From NCBI GenBank assembly GCA_027065775.1, contig JAMONN010000212.1:1-64000 (forward strand): a DNA stretch of 64,000 nt, in the 5' to 3' direction. Positions 51,705-60,541 of the stretch are shown one piece after another. Source of the stretch: Flavobacteriaceae bacterium (GTDB lineage Bacteria > Bacteroidota > Bacteroidia > Flavobacteriales > Flavobacteriaceae). The position numbers and the translations under genes are program-made. Every line of letters starts with the position of its first letter. Positions within the stretch are counted from its first letter, which is position 1. Under the pieces are notes generated by a model. That model saw only the letters and a list, made by a program, of their open reading frames with translations, was not told where the DNA came from and ran no database searches.

Positions 51705-52484
51705 ATGAAAAAAATATTTTACATTTTAATCGCATCTATTTTCTTCTTTAGTACAAGTTGTACTAAAGAAAAGAAAACAGTTGTAAAAAAAGAAATTGCC
51801 GTTAATACAGATCAATTAATTTATCAAAGTAAAGGGTATAAATTAATGGAACAAAAATGTTTTATTTGTCATTTTCCTAAGCCAGATCCATCAAAAAGAG
51901 ATCAAATGATTGCGCCACCAATGTTAAGAGTGCAAGAACATTACAAACCATCATATTCTAAAAAAGAAGATTTTGTTAATGCGATTAGAACTTGGGTTGC
52001 AAATCCAACCGAAGATAAAGTGCAAATGCCAGGAGCAGTTCGTAAGTTTAACATTATGCCAAAATTGGCTTATGCCGATGAAGATGTAAAACTAATTGCA
52101 GAAACTTTATATGATATAGATTTTGGTGTTAGTCCAAAAATGCACAATAATAATCAGAAATTACAATTAAATAATGGCAAAAAATGGGAATTAGATAAAA
52201 CCGCTATCACCAAAGTAAATACCATTATTAAAAAACTAAATAATTTTAAATCGGATGATGTAAACGAATATCAAAATTTTGGGAAAGAAGTTTTTAGTAC
52301 TGCTAAAACTATTTTGTTAGACAAAAATATTTCCAATGAAAAATTAGAACAATTACAAGCGTTTTTTCATAATACCGAAGAAAATATGCATGATTTAATA
52401 AAAGTAAAAACGATTGAAGAAGGACAAAAACAGCAAGTAATTTTAAAGGGAAAGTTTAATGAATTTTTAAATTTTTTCGAATAA
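51705..52484 (+). CDS. c-type cytochrome lipoprotein with helical C-terminal domain
   Basis: The 259-residue protein has a lipoprotein signal (FFSTSC, Cys19). A single haem-binding CFICH (Cys-x-x-Cys-His) sits at about residues 52-56, with Met candidates in VQMPGAVRK and NIMPKLAYADED. The C-terminal about 110 residues (from NNGKKW) form a helical domain similar to the whole mature part of the next protein. It should be a monohaem cytochrome facing the periplasm; its redox partner is unknown. Confidence 0.8.
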   Translation: MKKIFYILIASIFFFSTSCTKEKKTVVKKEIAVNTDQLIYQSKGYKLMEQKCFICHFPKPDPSKRDQMIAPPMLRVQEHYKPSYSKKEDFVNAIRTWVANPTEDKVQMPGAVRKFNIMPKLAYADEDVKLIAETLYDIDFGVSPKMHNNNQKLQLNNGKKWELDKTAITKVNTIIKKLNNFKSDDVNEYQNFGKEVFSTAKTILLDKNISNEKLEQLQAFFHNTEENMHDLIKVKTIEEGQKQQVILKGKFNEFLNFFE

Positions 52485-52499
52485 AATAAACATAAAATC

Positions 52500-52961
52500 A
52501 TGAAATTAAAAATAATAATCATTGCATTAATTGCAATAACTACTTTTAGTTGTAAAAAGGATAAACCGAATAATACGGTAACAAAAGCAGAACAAAAAAC
52601 AGTTCAAGAAGAAGAGCATCATCATGAAAATGAAGTCATTGTTTTTAATAATGGTGAAAAATGGAAAGTGGTTGATCATATGATGGCGCACATCCAAAAT
52701 ATGGAAAAAGATGTAAATAACTTTAACGGAAAATCATTAAAAGATTACACAGTTTTATCTAATAAACTAAATAAAAATATTGAATTATTGACTTCCAATT
52801 GTACTATGAAAGGTCAGGCGCATGACGAATTACACAAATGGTTATTGCCATATTTAGATTTAACAAATCAGTTTACAGAAGTGAAAACTAAAGATGAAGC
52901 AGAAAATCAATATCAAAAAATTAAAGCATCATTTAAAGACTTAAATAAATTTTTTAATTAA
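52500..52961 (+). CDS. His-rich lipoprotein related to the cytochrome's C-terminal domain
   Basis: The 153-residue protein has a lipoprotein signal (TTFSC, Cys18) and a His cluster EEEHHHENE (about residues 37-45). A helical domain starting NNGEKWKVVDHMMAHIQN and ending DLNKFF follows. The order NNG-x-KW ... VNNF ... L-x-x-FF matches the C-terminal domain of the cytochrome gene just upstream. His, Met and Cys residues (NCTMKGQAHDELHKW) suggest metal or haem binding. Function unknown. Confidence 0.72.
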   Translation: MKLKIIIIALIAITTFSCKKDKPNNTVTKAEQKTVQEEEHHHENEVIVFNNGEKWKVVDHMMAHIQNMEKDVNNFNGKSLKDYTVLSNKLNKNIELLTSNCTMKGQAHDELHKWLLPYLDLTNQFTEVKTKDEAENQYQKIKASFKDLNKFFN

Positions 52962-52981
52962 CCTTTTAAAACAAATATATT

Positions 52982-53587
52982 ATGAAAAAAGTATTTTTTA
53001 TTAGTATGCTAATTATTACGTTATTTATGGTTAGTTGTTCAGAAACTGATGATTCACCAGAAGTAGAAACTTTAAGTCAAACAGAAATAGATGATTTAAA
53101 ATTTTTAAGAGAAGAAGAAAAATTAGCAAGAGATGTTTATTTATTTTCTTATGATAAATATACGCAAGATATTTTTAATAATATTTCACAAAGCGAACAG
53201 CAGCATATGGATAGTATTTTAACATTATTGAACAGATATAATATTGACGATCCAGCATCTACAGAAAGAGGTGTTTTTATAAATCAAACTTTGCAAAATT
53301 TGTATAATGATTTAATAATACAATCTGATGTTTCTTTACTGGAAGCATTAAAAGTTGGAGCAACCATTGAAGATTTAGATATTAATGATATAGATGATTT
53401 TGAAGATAGAACAGATAAAACGGATATATTAAACACTTACGATAAGTTAAAATGTGGTTCTAGAAACCACATGCGAAATTATTATCAGCAGTTAATAAAT
53501 GATGATTTTATTTATATAGTTCAATTTATTTCTATAACAGAATTAACCGAAATAATTAATAATTCAAACGAACAGTGTGGAAATTAA
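52982..53587 (+). CDS. DUF2202 ferritin-like lipoprotein
   Basis: The 201-residue protein has a lipoprotein signal (MVSC, Cys19) and the DUF2202 domain. Motifs are LREEEKLARDVYLFSYDKY, SQSEQQHMDSILTLL and CGSRNHMRNYYQQ. It ends at CGN, without the Gly/Lys tail of its paralogue at 47311-48000. It is directly followed by the VIT transporter gene, which supports a metal-handling role (inference). Confidence 0.86.
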   Translation: MKKVFFISMLIITLFMVSCSETDDSPEVETLSQTEIDDLKFLREEEKLARDVYLFSYDKYTQDIFNNISQSEQQHMDSILTLLNRYNIDDPASTERGVFINQTLQNLYNDLIIQSDVSLLEALKVGATIEDLDINDIDDFEDRTDKTDILNTYDKLKCGSRNHMRNYYQQLINDDFIYIVQFISITELTEIINNSNEQCGN

Positions 53588-53604
53588 AACCACAAATATA
53601 GCAT

Positions 53605-54297
53605 ATGCAAGAATTTGAAAAACATTACGTAAACCGTAGTAATTGGTTAAGAGCAGCTGTTTTGGGTGCTAATGATGGTATTTTGTCAACAGCAAGTATT
53701 ATAATTGGTGTTGCCGCAGCAAGTACCACAAGAGAACCTTTTATTTTGGCAGGTGTTGCAGGTTTGGTTGCTGGTGCTTTAGCAATGGCTGCAGGCGAAT
53801 ATGTTTCTGTTGGATCACAAGCAGATATTGAAAAATCGGATTTAGAAAGAGAGCAGAAAGAATTAGACGAAATGCCTGAAGAGGAACTTTTAGAATTAGC
53901 AAAAATATATGTAGAAAGAGGTTTAGACGATGATTTAGCACTAAAAGTTGCAAAGCAATTAACCGACCATGATGCATTAGGAGCACACGCTAGAGATGAA
54001 TTAGGAATTAATGAGATTACCGAAGCAAAACCGCTAATTGCAGCATTGGCATCTGGAGTAGCATTTGTTTTTGGAGGAATTTTACCTGTTGTGGTTGCTT
54101 ATTTTGGAGATTTAGATAGAATGATTTATTTACAATATATTTTCGCCATGTTATTTTTAATAATTTTAGGAGCAACAGCAGCAAAAACTGGAGGATCAAG
54201 TATAAAAAAAGCAATTATAAGAATCACATTTTGGGGAACAATGGCAATGGGAATTACTGCTTTATTAGGTCATTTATTTGGTGTAAATGTGAGTTGA
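53605..54297 (+). CDS. VIT1/CCC1 family Fe2+/Mn2+ transporter
   Basis: The 230-residue membrane protein has the family start WLRAAVLGANDGILSTASII (about residues 11-30) and AAGEYVSVGSQADIEKSDLE (about 60-79). A charged metal-binding helical loop follows (about 80-145, with ARDELGINE), then three more membrane segments. It probably exports or stores iron or manganese. It follows the DUF2202 gene by 17 bases. Confidence 0.9.
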   Translation: MQEFEKHYVNRSNWLRAAVLGANDGILSTASIIIGVAAASTTREPFILAGVAGLVAGALAMAAGEYVSVGSQADIEKSDLEREQKELDEMPEEELLELAKIYVERGLDDDLALKVAKQLTDHDALGAHARDELGINEITEAKPLIAALASGVAFVFGGILPVVVAYFGDLDRMIYLQYIFAMLFLIILGATAAKTGGSSIKKAIIRITFWGTMAMGITALLGHLFGVNVS

Positions 54298-54610
54298 GTT
54301 TAGACAATAAGATATTAGACTTTTAGACGCTAGACTAAAAACCAAAATCTGTGATAATCTGTGAGATCTGTGTTAGATAAAGCAACTAAAAACCACACAA
54401 CTCTGTGAAATCTGTGAGTTCAGTGTGAGCAAAATAAAACCAACAAATTCTGCGCTAATCTGCGAAATCTGCGGGAGAAAACCTAAAATGAAGTTGAAGT
54501 TGAACTCGAAATAAAATTAAAGATAAAATTGAAATTAAAGTAAAAATTCAAAGCTAAAACACCGTAAAACTCTGTGGAATCCGTGAGTTCTGCGTGAAAA
54601 CAATAATAAA
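54298..54610 (+). repeat. Composite leader repeat before the exporter operon
   Basis: Three word families occur in order. First is an AGACTTTTAGACGCTAGAC run (54302-54338). Next are TCTGTG/TCTGCG words over 54345-54480 and again 54570-54602 (AATCTGTGATAATCTGTGAG, AATCTGCGAAATCTGCGGGA). Between them (54487-54560) is a GAAGTTGAAGTTGAA / AAATTGAAATTAAAG run. No gene or terminator is visible. All units read in the sense of tolC. Confidence 0.65.
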
Positions 54611-55861
54611 ATGAAACTAAAATACATCATATTCATCCTTTTCGGATACATAGCAACAGCACAACAATCAATTACTTTAAATGAATGTTATGACTTGCTT
54701 ACTGAAAATTATCCGTTATTAAAACAAGGCGAATTTATAGAGCAGCAAAATCAATTAGATTTAGAAATTCTAGACAATAAGCGTAAGCCAACTATCGAAC
54801 TTTTGGCACAAGCAAGTTACCAGTCAGATGTTACCAGTTTGCCAATTAGTATTCCGAATATAGAAATTGAAGAACCTAATAATGAACAATATCGAGCAAG
54901 TGTAAATGTAAATCAGTTAATTTATGATGGCGGACTTTTAAAGGCGACTGAGAATGCTAAAAAAAACAGTACAAATTCTAGAAAGAAAGAATTGGAAGTT
55001 TCTGTTTATCAATTACGGTTAAAATTGAATCAATTGTATTATTCAGTGTTGTCTTTACAGGAAAAAGAAGCACTTTTAAAACTAAAATTAAACTTGCTAC
55101 AAACTAAACTTAAGGAAGTAAAAGCAGGTATAAAATATGGTGTTTTATTGCCATCACAAGATGATATTATTGAAGCTGAAATGCTAAAAATTGATCAATT
55201 AATAGACGGAAATATTATTTCGAAAACAAATTTAAAGAACACCATTTCACAATTAATCAATAAAGATATAAACATGTATGATTTTGATGAAAGCGACGTA
55301 AGTATCTCATTGTCAAATGATTTAAAACGACCAGAATTAGATTTATTTAACCTTAAAAAAGAAGAAATAACCAATAATAGTAAAATATTCGATTATAAAA
55401 ATAAACCAAAATTATTTGGCTTTGCACAAGGTGGCGTTGGTAATCCTGCATTAAATATGTTAGATAATTCTTTTCAACCTTATTATGTAGTTGGTTTAAA
55501 ATTAAAATGGAATCCGTTTGATTGGAACACCACAAAAAAAGAACAACAGAAATTACTGATAAATCAAAATTATATAGATAATCAGCAAGAAATATTTGAG
55601 TTAAATACAAAGATTGAATTAACCAATCAGCAATCACAAATAGAAAATTTAAACAAGCAAATTAAAAGCGATTTAGACATTATTACTTTGCGAAAAAGAA
55701 TATTAAAAACAGTAGATTCTCAATTAAGAAATGGTGTCATAACAGCATCTATTTACATAACCGAATTAACTAATTTAACCGAAGCAGAAATCAATTTAAA
55801 GACACATAAAATTCAATTAACATTAGCAAAAGCAAATTATAATACGTTGTTAGGGAATTAA
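54611..55861 (+). CDS. TolC family outer-membrane efflux protein
   Basis: The 416-residue protein has a signal peptide (about residues 1-17, ending ATA). The TolC repeat architecture is present: long coiled helices (about 100-220 and 300-400), SITLNECYDLLTENYPLLKQ, ASVNVNQLIYDGGLLKATEN and LKLKWNPFDWNTTKKEQQ. It forms the outer-membrane channel of the exporter encoded by the following five genes. Confidence 0.9.
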   Translation: MKLKYIIFILFGYIATAQQSITLNECYDLLTENYPLLKQGEFIEQQNQLDLEILDNKRKPTIELLAQASYQSDVTSLPISIPNIEIEEPNNEQYRASVNVNQLIYDGGLLKATENAKKNSTNSRKKELEVSVYQLRLKLNQLYYSVLSLQEKEALLKLKLNLLQTKLKEVKAGIKYGVLLPSQDDIIEAEMLKIDQLIDGNIISKTNLKNTISQLINKDINMYDFDESDVSISLSNDLKRPELDLFNLKKEEITNNSKIFDYKNKPKLFGFAQGGVGNPALNMLDNSFQPYYVVGLKLKWNPFDWNTTKKEQQKLLINQNYIDNQQEIFELNTKIELTNQQSQIENLNKQIKSDLDIITLRKRILKTVDSQLRNGVITASIYITELTNLTEAEINLKTHKIQLTLAKANYNTLLGN

Positions 55862-56020
55862 AAAAGACGGTAGAGTTCAGATGATAAGACATAAGACTAA
55901 AAACTCTATGAATCTCTTTGTTTCTCTGTGCAACTCTGTGAAACAACAAATAAAACAAAAACAAACATTACACGTACAATTCTGCGAAATCTGCGAAAAT
56001 CTGCGTGAAAAAAGCATCAC
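55862..56020 (+). repeat. Composite leader repeat before the HlyD gene
   Basis: An AGATGATAAGACATAAGACT run is followed by CTCTGTGCAACTCTGTGAAA and by AATTCTGCGAAATCTGCGAA, then AATCTGCGTG. It ends four bases before the HlyD ATG. It has the same word families and sense as the leader before tolC. Confidence 0.6.
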
Positions 56021-56023
56021 ATC

Positions 56024-56908
56024 ATGAAAATAAAAACAATCCTAATAATAACAATCTTAATTCTATTAACTTCCTGTAAAGAAGAAAAAATAAAAGCGGA
56101 TGCCTACGGAAATTTTGAAGCAACCGAAACCACTATTTCAGCAGAAAGTAATGGTAAATTAATTTTATTTACCATTGAAGAAGGACAAACTATAAAAAAA
56201 GGAGCATTAATTGGCGTAATCGACACCATACAATTACATCTTAAAAAGAAGCAATTATCGGCATCTAAAACTGTAGTTTATTCTAAATCAAAAAGTGTTT
56301 TGTCACAAGTAAATGTGTTGAAATCACAAAAAAAAGCAGCACTACGTGTTAAAAGTAGAGTAGAAAATTTAATTCGTGAAAACGCAGGAACGCAAAAACA
56401 ATTAGACGATATAAATGATAAAATTTCAGTTATCGACCAGCAAATTATTACTGCAAAAACACAAAGTAAACCTGTGCTTAGTGGTGTAAATCCAATAAAT
56501 GCACAAATAGCACAATTAAACGATCAGATTAAAAAAAGTAGAATTATTAATCCAGTAAACGGAACCATTTTAACCAAATATGCAGAACCAAACGAACTAA
56601 CTTCTTTTGGTAAGCCATTGTATAAAATTGCTAATTTAGAAACCATGCTTTTTAAAGGTTATATTTCTGAAAAACAATTGTCAAATATTAATATAGACGA
56701 TACAGTAACCATAAAAATTGATGGTATTAATGGTGATAAAAATTACGAAGGTAAGGTAAGTTGGATTTCTTCGGAAGCAGAATTTACACCAAAAATAATT
56801 CAAACTAAAGAAGAACGAGTAAACCTTGTTTACGCTATAAAAATAACCGTTAAAAACGATAAAAGTATTAAGATTGGTATGCCTGCGGAAATGTGGGTTA
56901 AGGAATAG
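56024..56908 (+). CDS. HlyD/YbhG-type periplasmic adaptor lipoprotein
   Basis: The 294-residue protein has a lipoprotein signal (LLTSC, Cys18). A barrel-sandwich hybrid or lipoyl half follows (AYGNFEATETTISAESNGKL, EEGQTIKKGALIGVIDT), then a coiled coil (about 75-165) and a beta-barrel part (ILTKYAEPNELTSFGKPLYK). It links the TolC channel to the ABC permeases, as YbhG does in the YbhGFSR system. Confidence 0.9.
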   Translation: MKIKTILIITILILLTSCKEEKIKADAYGNFEATETTISAESNGKLILFTIEEGQTIKKGALIGVIDTIQLHLKKKQLSASKTVVYSKSKSVLSQVNVLKSQKKAALRVKSRVENLIRENAGTQKQLDDINDKISVIDQQIITAKTQSKPVLSGVNPINAQIAQLNDQIKKSRIINPVNGTILTKYAEPNELTSFGKPLYKIANLETMLFKGYISEKQLSNINIDDTVTIKIDGINGDKNYEGKVSWISSEAEFTPKIIQTKEERVNLVYAIKITVKNDKSIKIGMPAEMWVKE

Positions 56909-56995
56909 AGAGTTAAAAGTGGAAAGTTAAAAGTAAAAAGTTGAAAGTGTCGAAAGCAACTTACTACTTTATAAACTTTAATATAATAAACTCAA
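56909..56995 (+). repeat. AAGTTAAAAGT leader repeat
   Basis: The run AGTTAAAAGTGGAAAGTTAA, then AAGTAAAAAGTTGAAAGT, is followed by weakly complementary ACTTTATAAACTTTAA. It lies before the four-helix-bundle pseudogene. Confidence 0.55.
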
Positions 56996-56999
56996 TAAT

Positions 57000-57348
57000 A
57001 TGAAAATAAATAAATTTGAAGATATATTATCTTGGCAGAAAAGCAGAAAACTTACAATAAGCATATATAATATTTTTAAAGATACTAGAGATTTTGGTTT
57101 TAAAAACCAAATTGAAAGAGCATCTGTTTCAATAATGAATAACTGCTGAAGGTTTTGAAAGAAAATCAAATAAAGAATTTATATATTTTTTGTTTGTTGC
57201 AAAAGGTTCTTGTGGAGAAGTTCGCTCAATGCTATATTTAGCAAAAGAATTAAATAAAATCTCCGAAACGCAATTTCATGAATTTTACAATTTATCTGTA
57301 GAGATTTCAAAATTAATATCAGGTCTAATTAAAAGTATAAAAAAGTAA
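57000..57348 (+). pseudogene. Four-helix-bundle (S23/IVS-type) protein gene, frameshifted
   Basis: From ATG 57000 the product reads INKFEDILSWQKSRKLTISI ... ERASVSIMNN and hits TGA at 57147-57149. The +1 frame continues at once with AEGFERKSNKEFIYFLFVAK ... to a stop at 57346-57348. Intact relatives have SIMNNIAEGFER at this point, so a small indel broke the gene. It lies between the HlyD and ATPase genes of the exporter, an odd place for this family. Confidence 0.8.
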
Positions 57349-57466
<118 letters not shown>

Positions 57467-57468
57467 AA

Positions 57469-58374
57469 ATGAGTATAAAAACAACTAACATATCAAAACT
57501 ATTCGGTAAAACCGAAGCCTTAAAAAACATTAGTTTTAATGTCAAAGAAAATGAGTTGTTTGGTATTATTGGTCCAGATGGAGCAGGAAAAACAACCCTT
57601 TTTAGAATTTTAACAACCTTACTTTTTGCTGATAAAGGTACTGCAAGTGTTGCTAATTTTGATGTGGTAAAAGAATATATTGATATTAGAAATCATGTTG
57701 GTTATATGCCAGGGAAATTCTCTTTATATCAAGACTTAACAATCGAAGAAAATTTAGAATTTTTTGCTACCATATTTGGTACAACTGTCAAAGAAAATTA
57801 CGATTTAATAAAAGATATTTATGTACAAATAGAACCGTTTAAAAAGCGTAGAGCAGGAGCATTAAGTGGCGGAATGAAACAAAAATTAGCATTGTGTTGT
57901 GCATTAATACACAAACCAAAAGTCTTATTCTTAGATGAACCAACTACAGGAGTAGATGCTGTTTCTCGTCAAGAATTTTGGCAAATGCTTAAAAAATTGC
58001 AAAAAAAAGGAATTACCATTTTAGTTTCCACACCATATATGGACGAAGCCGAACTTTGTGATCGTATAGCGTTAATCGATAAAGGTGAAATTTTAAATAT
58101 AGATACGCCGCAAAATATTATCAATAAATTTGATAAACAAATATATAATGTAAGTGCAAAAAAAACCTATAAATTATTAACCGATTTAAAAGATTATCAA
58201 CACAATTACAGTGTTTTTCCTTTCGGAGAATTTATTCATTATATAGATAAAAGAAAAGATTTTAATAAAAGTGATTTGTATAATTACTTAGAAAAAAAAG
58301 GAAACGAAAATATAATAATAACCAAAACAAAAGCAAGTGTAGAAGATGCTTTTATGGATTTAATGAAGACTTAA
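57469..58374 (+). CDS. ABC exporter ATPase 1 (YbhF N-half-like)
   Basis: The 301-residue ATPase has Walker A GPDGAGKTT (about residues 35-43), signature LSGGMKQK, Walker B VLFLDEPTTGVD and His switch replaced by VSTPYMDEAELCDR. It corresponds to the first half of E. coli YbhF, here a separate gene. It powers export with the second ATPase and two permeases. Confidence 0.92.
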   Translation: MSIKTTNISKLFGKTEALKNISFNVKENELFGIIGPDGAGKTTLFRILTTLLFADKGTASVANFDVVKEYIDIRNHVGYMPGKFSLYQDLTIEENLEFFATIFGTTVKENYDLIKDIYVQIEPFKKRRAGALSGGMKQKLALCCALIHKPKVLFLDEPTTGVDAVSRQEFWQMLKKLQKKGITILVSTPYMDEAELCDRIALIDKGEILNIDTPQNIINKFDKQIYNVSAKKTYKLLTDLKDYQHNYSVFPFGEFIHYIDKRKDFNKSDLYNYLEKKGNENIIITKTKASVEDAFMDLMKT

Positions 58375-58468
58375 CCGTAAAGAACGCTAAGTTTTCGCAA
58401 AGAACGCTAAAAATTAAACATTGCGTGCCTTGCGTTTTCCTTGCGACCTTTGCGGTTAAAACAACAAT
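58375..58468 (+). repeat. CGCAAAG leader repeat with inverted arms
   Basis: ACCGTAAAGAACGCTAAG and CGCAAAGAACGC on the left pair with GCGTTTTCCTTGCGACCTTT and GCGGTTAAA on the right. It is the same family as the repeat before moaC and fills the gap between the two ATPase genes. Confidence 0.65.
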
Positions 58469-58471
58469 AAA

Positions 58472-59203
58472 ATGAAAGATCAAAACATCATACAAGTAAA
58501 AAACCTAACCAAAAAATATGGCGATTTCTTTGCTGTAAACGAAATATCTTTCCATGTAAAAAAAGGAGAAATATTCGGATTTTTAGGTGCAAATGGTGCG
58601 GGAAAAACAACCGCAATGAAAATGCTTATTGGTATTTCTAAACCAACTTATGGTGAGGCAACAGTTGCTGGTTTTGATGTGTTTAAAAATCCAGAAAAAA
58701 TAAAAAAAAATATTGGTTATATGAGTCAGAAATTTGCTTTGTATGATGACTTAACCGTAAATGAAAATATTATATTCTTTGGAGGAATTTATGGATTAAA
58801 GAGAAAAATAATAAAACACAAAACAAAAGAATTATTGTCTTATTTAGGAATTGAAGAATTAGGAAAAACCTTAGTTGGTTCATTACCGTTAGGTGTTAAG
58901 CAGAAATTAGCATTTTCTATTGCATTAATTCACGAACCAAAAATAGTTTTTTTAGACGAACCAACAGGTGGCGTTGACCCAATTACAAGAAGACAATTTT
59001 GGGAAATGATTTACGAAAAAGCACACCAAGGAACAACCATTTTTGTAACCACACATTATATGGACGAAGCCGAATATTGTGATCGAGTTTCCATTATGGT
59101 AACAGGAAAAATTGAAGCATTAGACACACCAAAAAAATTAAAAGAAATATATAAAGTAGATAGTATGAATGAAGTGTTTTTGAAGTTAGCAAGAGGAGAA
59201 TAA
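58472..59203 (+). CDS. ABC exporter ATPase 2 (YbhF C-half-like)
   Basis: The 243-residue ATPase has Walker A GANGAGKTT (about residues 38-46), Walker B VFLDEPTGGVDP and His switch TTHYMDEAEYCDR. The signature is degenerate (GSLPLGVKQKL instead of LSGGQ), as is usual for the second half of YbhF-type ATPases. One ATP site is therefore probably weak. Confidence 0.92.
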   Translation: MKDQNIIQVKNLTKKYGDFFAVNEISFHVKKGEIFGFLGANGAGKTTAMKMLIGISKPTYGEATVAGFDVFKNPEKIKKNIGYMSQKFALYDDLTVNENIIFFGGIYGLKRKIIKHKTKELLSYLGIEELGKTLVGSLPLGVKQKLAFSIALIHEPKIVFLDEPTGGVDPITRRQFWEMIYEKAHQGTTIFVTTHYMDEAEYCDRVSIMVTGKIEALDTPKKLKEIYKVDSMNEVFLKLARGE

Positions 59204-59204
59204 A

Positions 59205-59327
59205 TGTTAGACTTATAGACGCAAGACTTCAAGATTGTACGGGAGTTTAAAGTAACATTACAATAAAAACCTTATATGACCTTTAATGCCTTATATGGTT
59301 CAAAAAACAAATCGGAAAGAATTTAAA
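59205..59327 (+). repeat. AGACTTATAGAC and CTTATATG leader repeats
   Basis: TTAGACTTATAGACGCAAGA (from 59208) is an AGACTTTAGAC-type run. CCTTATATGACCTTTAATGC then CTTATATGG (59271-59298) is a further word family. Together they separate the second ATPase from the first permease. Confidence 0.5.
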
Positions 59328-60434
59328 ATGAAAAAATTTAAAGGATTCATAAAAAAAGAATTTTACCACATTTTTAGAGATAAACGTTCTTTGTTTATTC
59401 TCTTCGGAATGCCAATTGCACAAATATTACTATTTGGTTATGCGGTTACTAACGAAATAAATAATGTGAATATTGCCATTTTCGACAAAGCAAACGATGC
59501 GCAAAGTGAAAAGATAATTCAAAATATTTCGGCATCCAATTATTTTAATATCGAACAAATAATTTACAACGAAGCAGATATAGAAAAGAGCTTTAAAAAA
59601 GGAAAAGTAAAAGCAGTGTTAGTTTTTGAACCAAAATTGGCTAAAAAATTAACTAAAGACAATAAAGCAAATATCCAAGTAATTACAGATGCAACAGAAC
59701 CAAATACTGCAACAACAATTATAAATTATGTGAGTGTAATTTTGCAAAAAATTCAAATGAATTTAAATAAGGATATTAAAATGCCATATCAAATTAAAGC
59801 ACAAACACGCATGCTTTATAATCCTGAATTAAAAAGTGTTTTTATGTTTGTGCCTGGAGTGATGACTATTATTTTAATGCTAGTTTCGGCAATGATGACT
59901 TCCATTTCAATAACTAGAGAAAAAGAAATTGGTACTATGGAAATACTATTAGTGTCACCTTTAAAACCATTTCAGGTAATTTTAGGTAAAGTTTTTCCGT
60001 ATATATTTTTATCAATTTTTAACGCTTTGGTTATTGTAGTAATCGGTTATTTTGTTTTCAGAATGCCATTAGAAGGTAGTTATTTTTTACTAGGTTTAGA
60101 AAGCGTTTTATTTATAGTAAGTGCTTTATCTTTAGGTGTTTTGATATCTACAATTTCAAATACACAACAAACCGCAATGATGATTTCATTAATGGGTTTA
60201 TTATTGCCTGTAATTTTATTGTCAGGGTTTATTTTTCCGATAGAAAGCATGCCAAGACCATTGCAAATATTTAGTAATATTATACCTGCAACTTGGTATA
60301 TTATCATTTTAAAAGGCATTATGTTAAAAGGTGTCGGAATTGCTTATTTATGGAAAGAAACCTTAGTTTTAATAGGTATGACCATATTTTTTATAGCATT
60401 GAGTATTAGGAATTATAAAATCCGTTTGGAGTGA
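59328..60434 (+). CDS. ABC-2 type permease 1 (YbhS-like)
   Basis: The 368-residue permease has one N-terminal membrane helix (SLFILFGMPIAQILLFGYAV) and a periplasmic domain (about 40-170). Five or six C-terminal helices follow, with ITREKEIGTMEILLVSPLKP (the ABC-2 motif) and LLPVILLSGFIFPIESMP. I use ATG 59328 (MKKFKGFIKKEFYH). The longer start at 59286 lies in the CTTATATG repeat. Confidence 0.9.
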   Translation: MKKFKGFIKKEFYHIFRDKRSLFILFGMPIAQILLFGYAVTNEINNVNIAIFDKANDAQSEKIIQNISASNYFNIEQIIYNEADIEKSFKKGKVKAVLVFEPKLAKKLTKDNKANIQVITDATEPNTATTIINYVSVILQKIQMNLNKDIKMPYQIKAQTRMLYNPELKSVFMFVPGVMTIILMLVSAMMTSISITREKEIGTMEILLVSPLKPFQVILGKVFPYIFLSIFNALVIVVIGYFVFRMPLEGSYFLLGLESVLFIVSALSLGVLISTISNTQQTAMMISLMGLLLPVILLSGFIFPIESMPRPLQIFSNIIPATWYIIILKGIMLKGVGIAYLWKETLVLIGMTIFFIALSIRNYKIRLE

Positions 60435-60541
60435 TTGAGTAGAAAGGTTTAAAGTTAAAAGTAGAAAGTGGAAGGCGAACTTTTAACTTTAAGAACTTTA
60501 CAAACTTTTAACTTTAAAACCTTCAACTAAATAGAAAAAAA
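60435..60541 (+). repeat. AAGTTAAAAGT / ACTTTAAGAACTTT leader repeat between the permeases
   Basis: GGTTTAAAGTTAAAAGTAGA and AAGTGG are followed by the complementary CTTTTAACTTTAAGAACTTT, then ACAAACTTTTAACTTTAAAA. It can form a long imperfect hairpin ending close to the second permease ATG. Confidence 0.6.

Noticed and set aside
53741-54214. Leu/Gln-rich frames opposite the VIT transporter
   Set aside because: Low-complexity antisense translations of a membrane protein gene.
54340-54605. Possible CRISPR array from the regularly recurring TCTGTG/TCTGCG words
   Set aside because: The words are short, variable and unevenly spaced, with no constant repeat of 25 or more bases, no unique spacers and no cas genes.
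58472-59203. Degenerate ABC signature as a sign of a dead ATPase
   Set aside because: The LPLG-type signature is typical of the second ATPase of YbhF-like exporters.
59286-59327. Longer start of the first permease
   Set aside because: It lies in the CTTATATG repeat; ATG 59328 gives the usual permease start MKKFKGFIKKEFYH.
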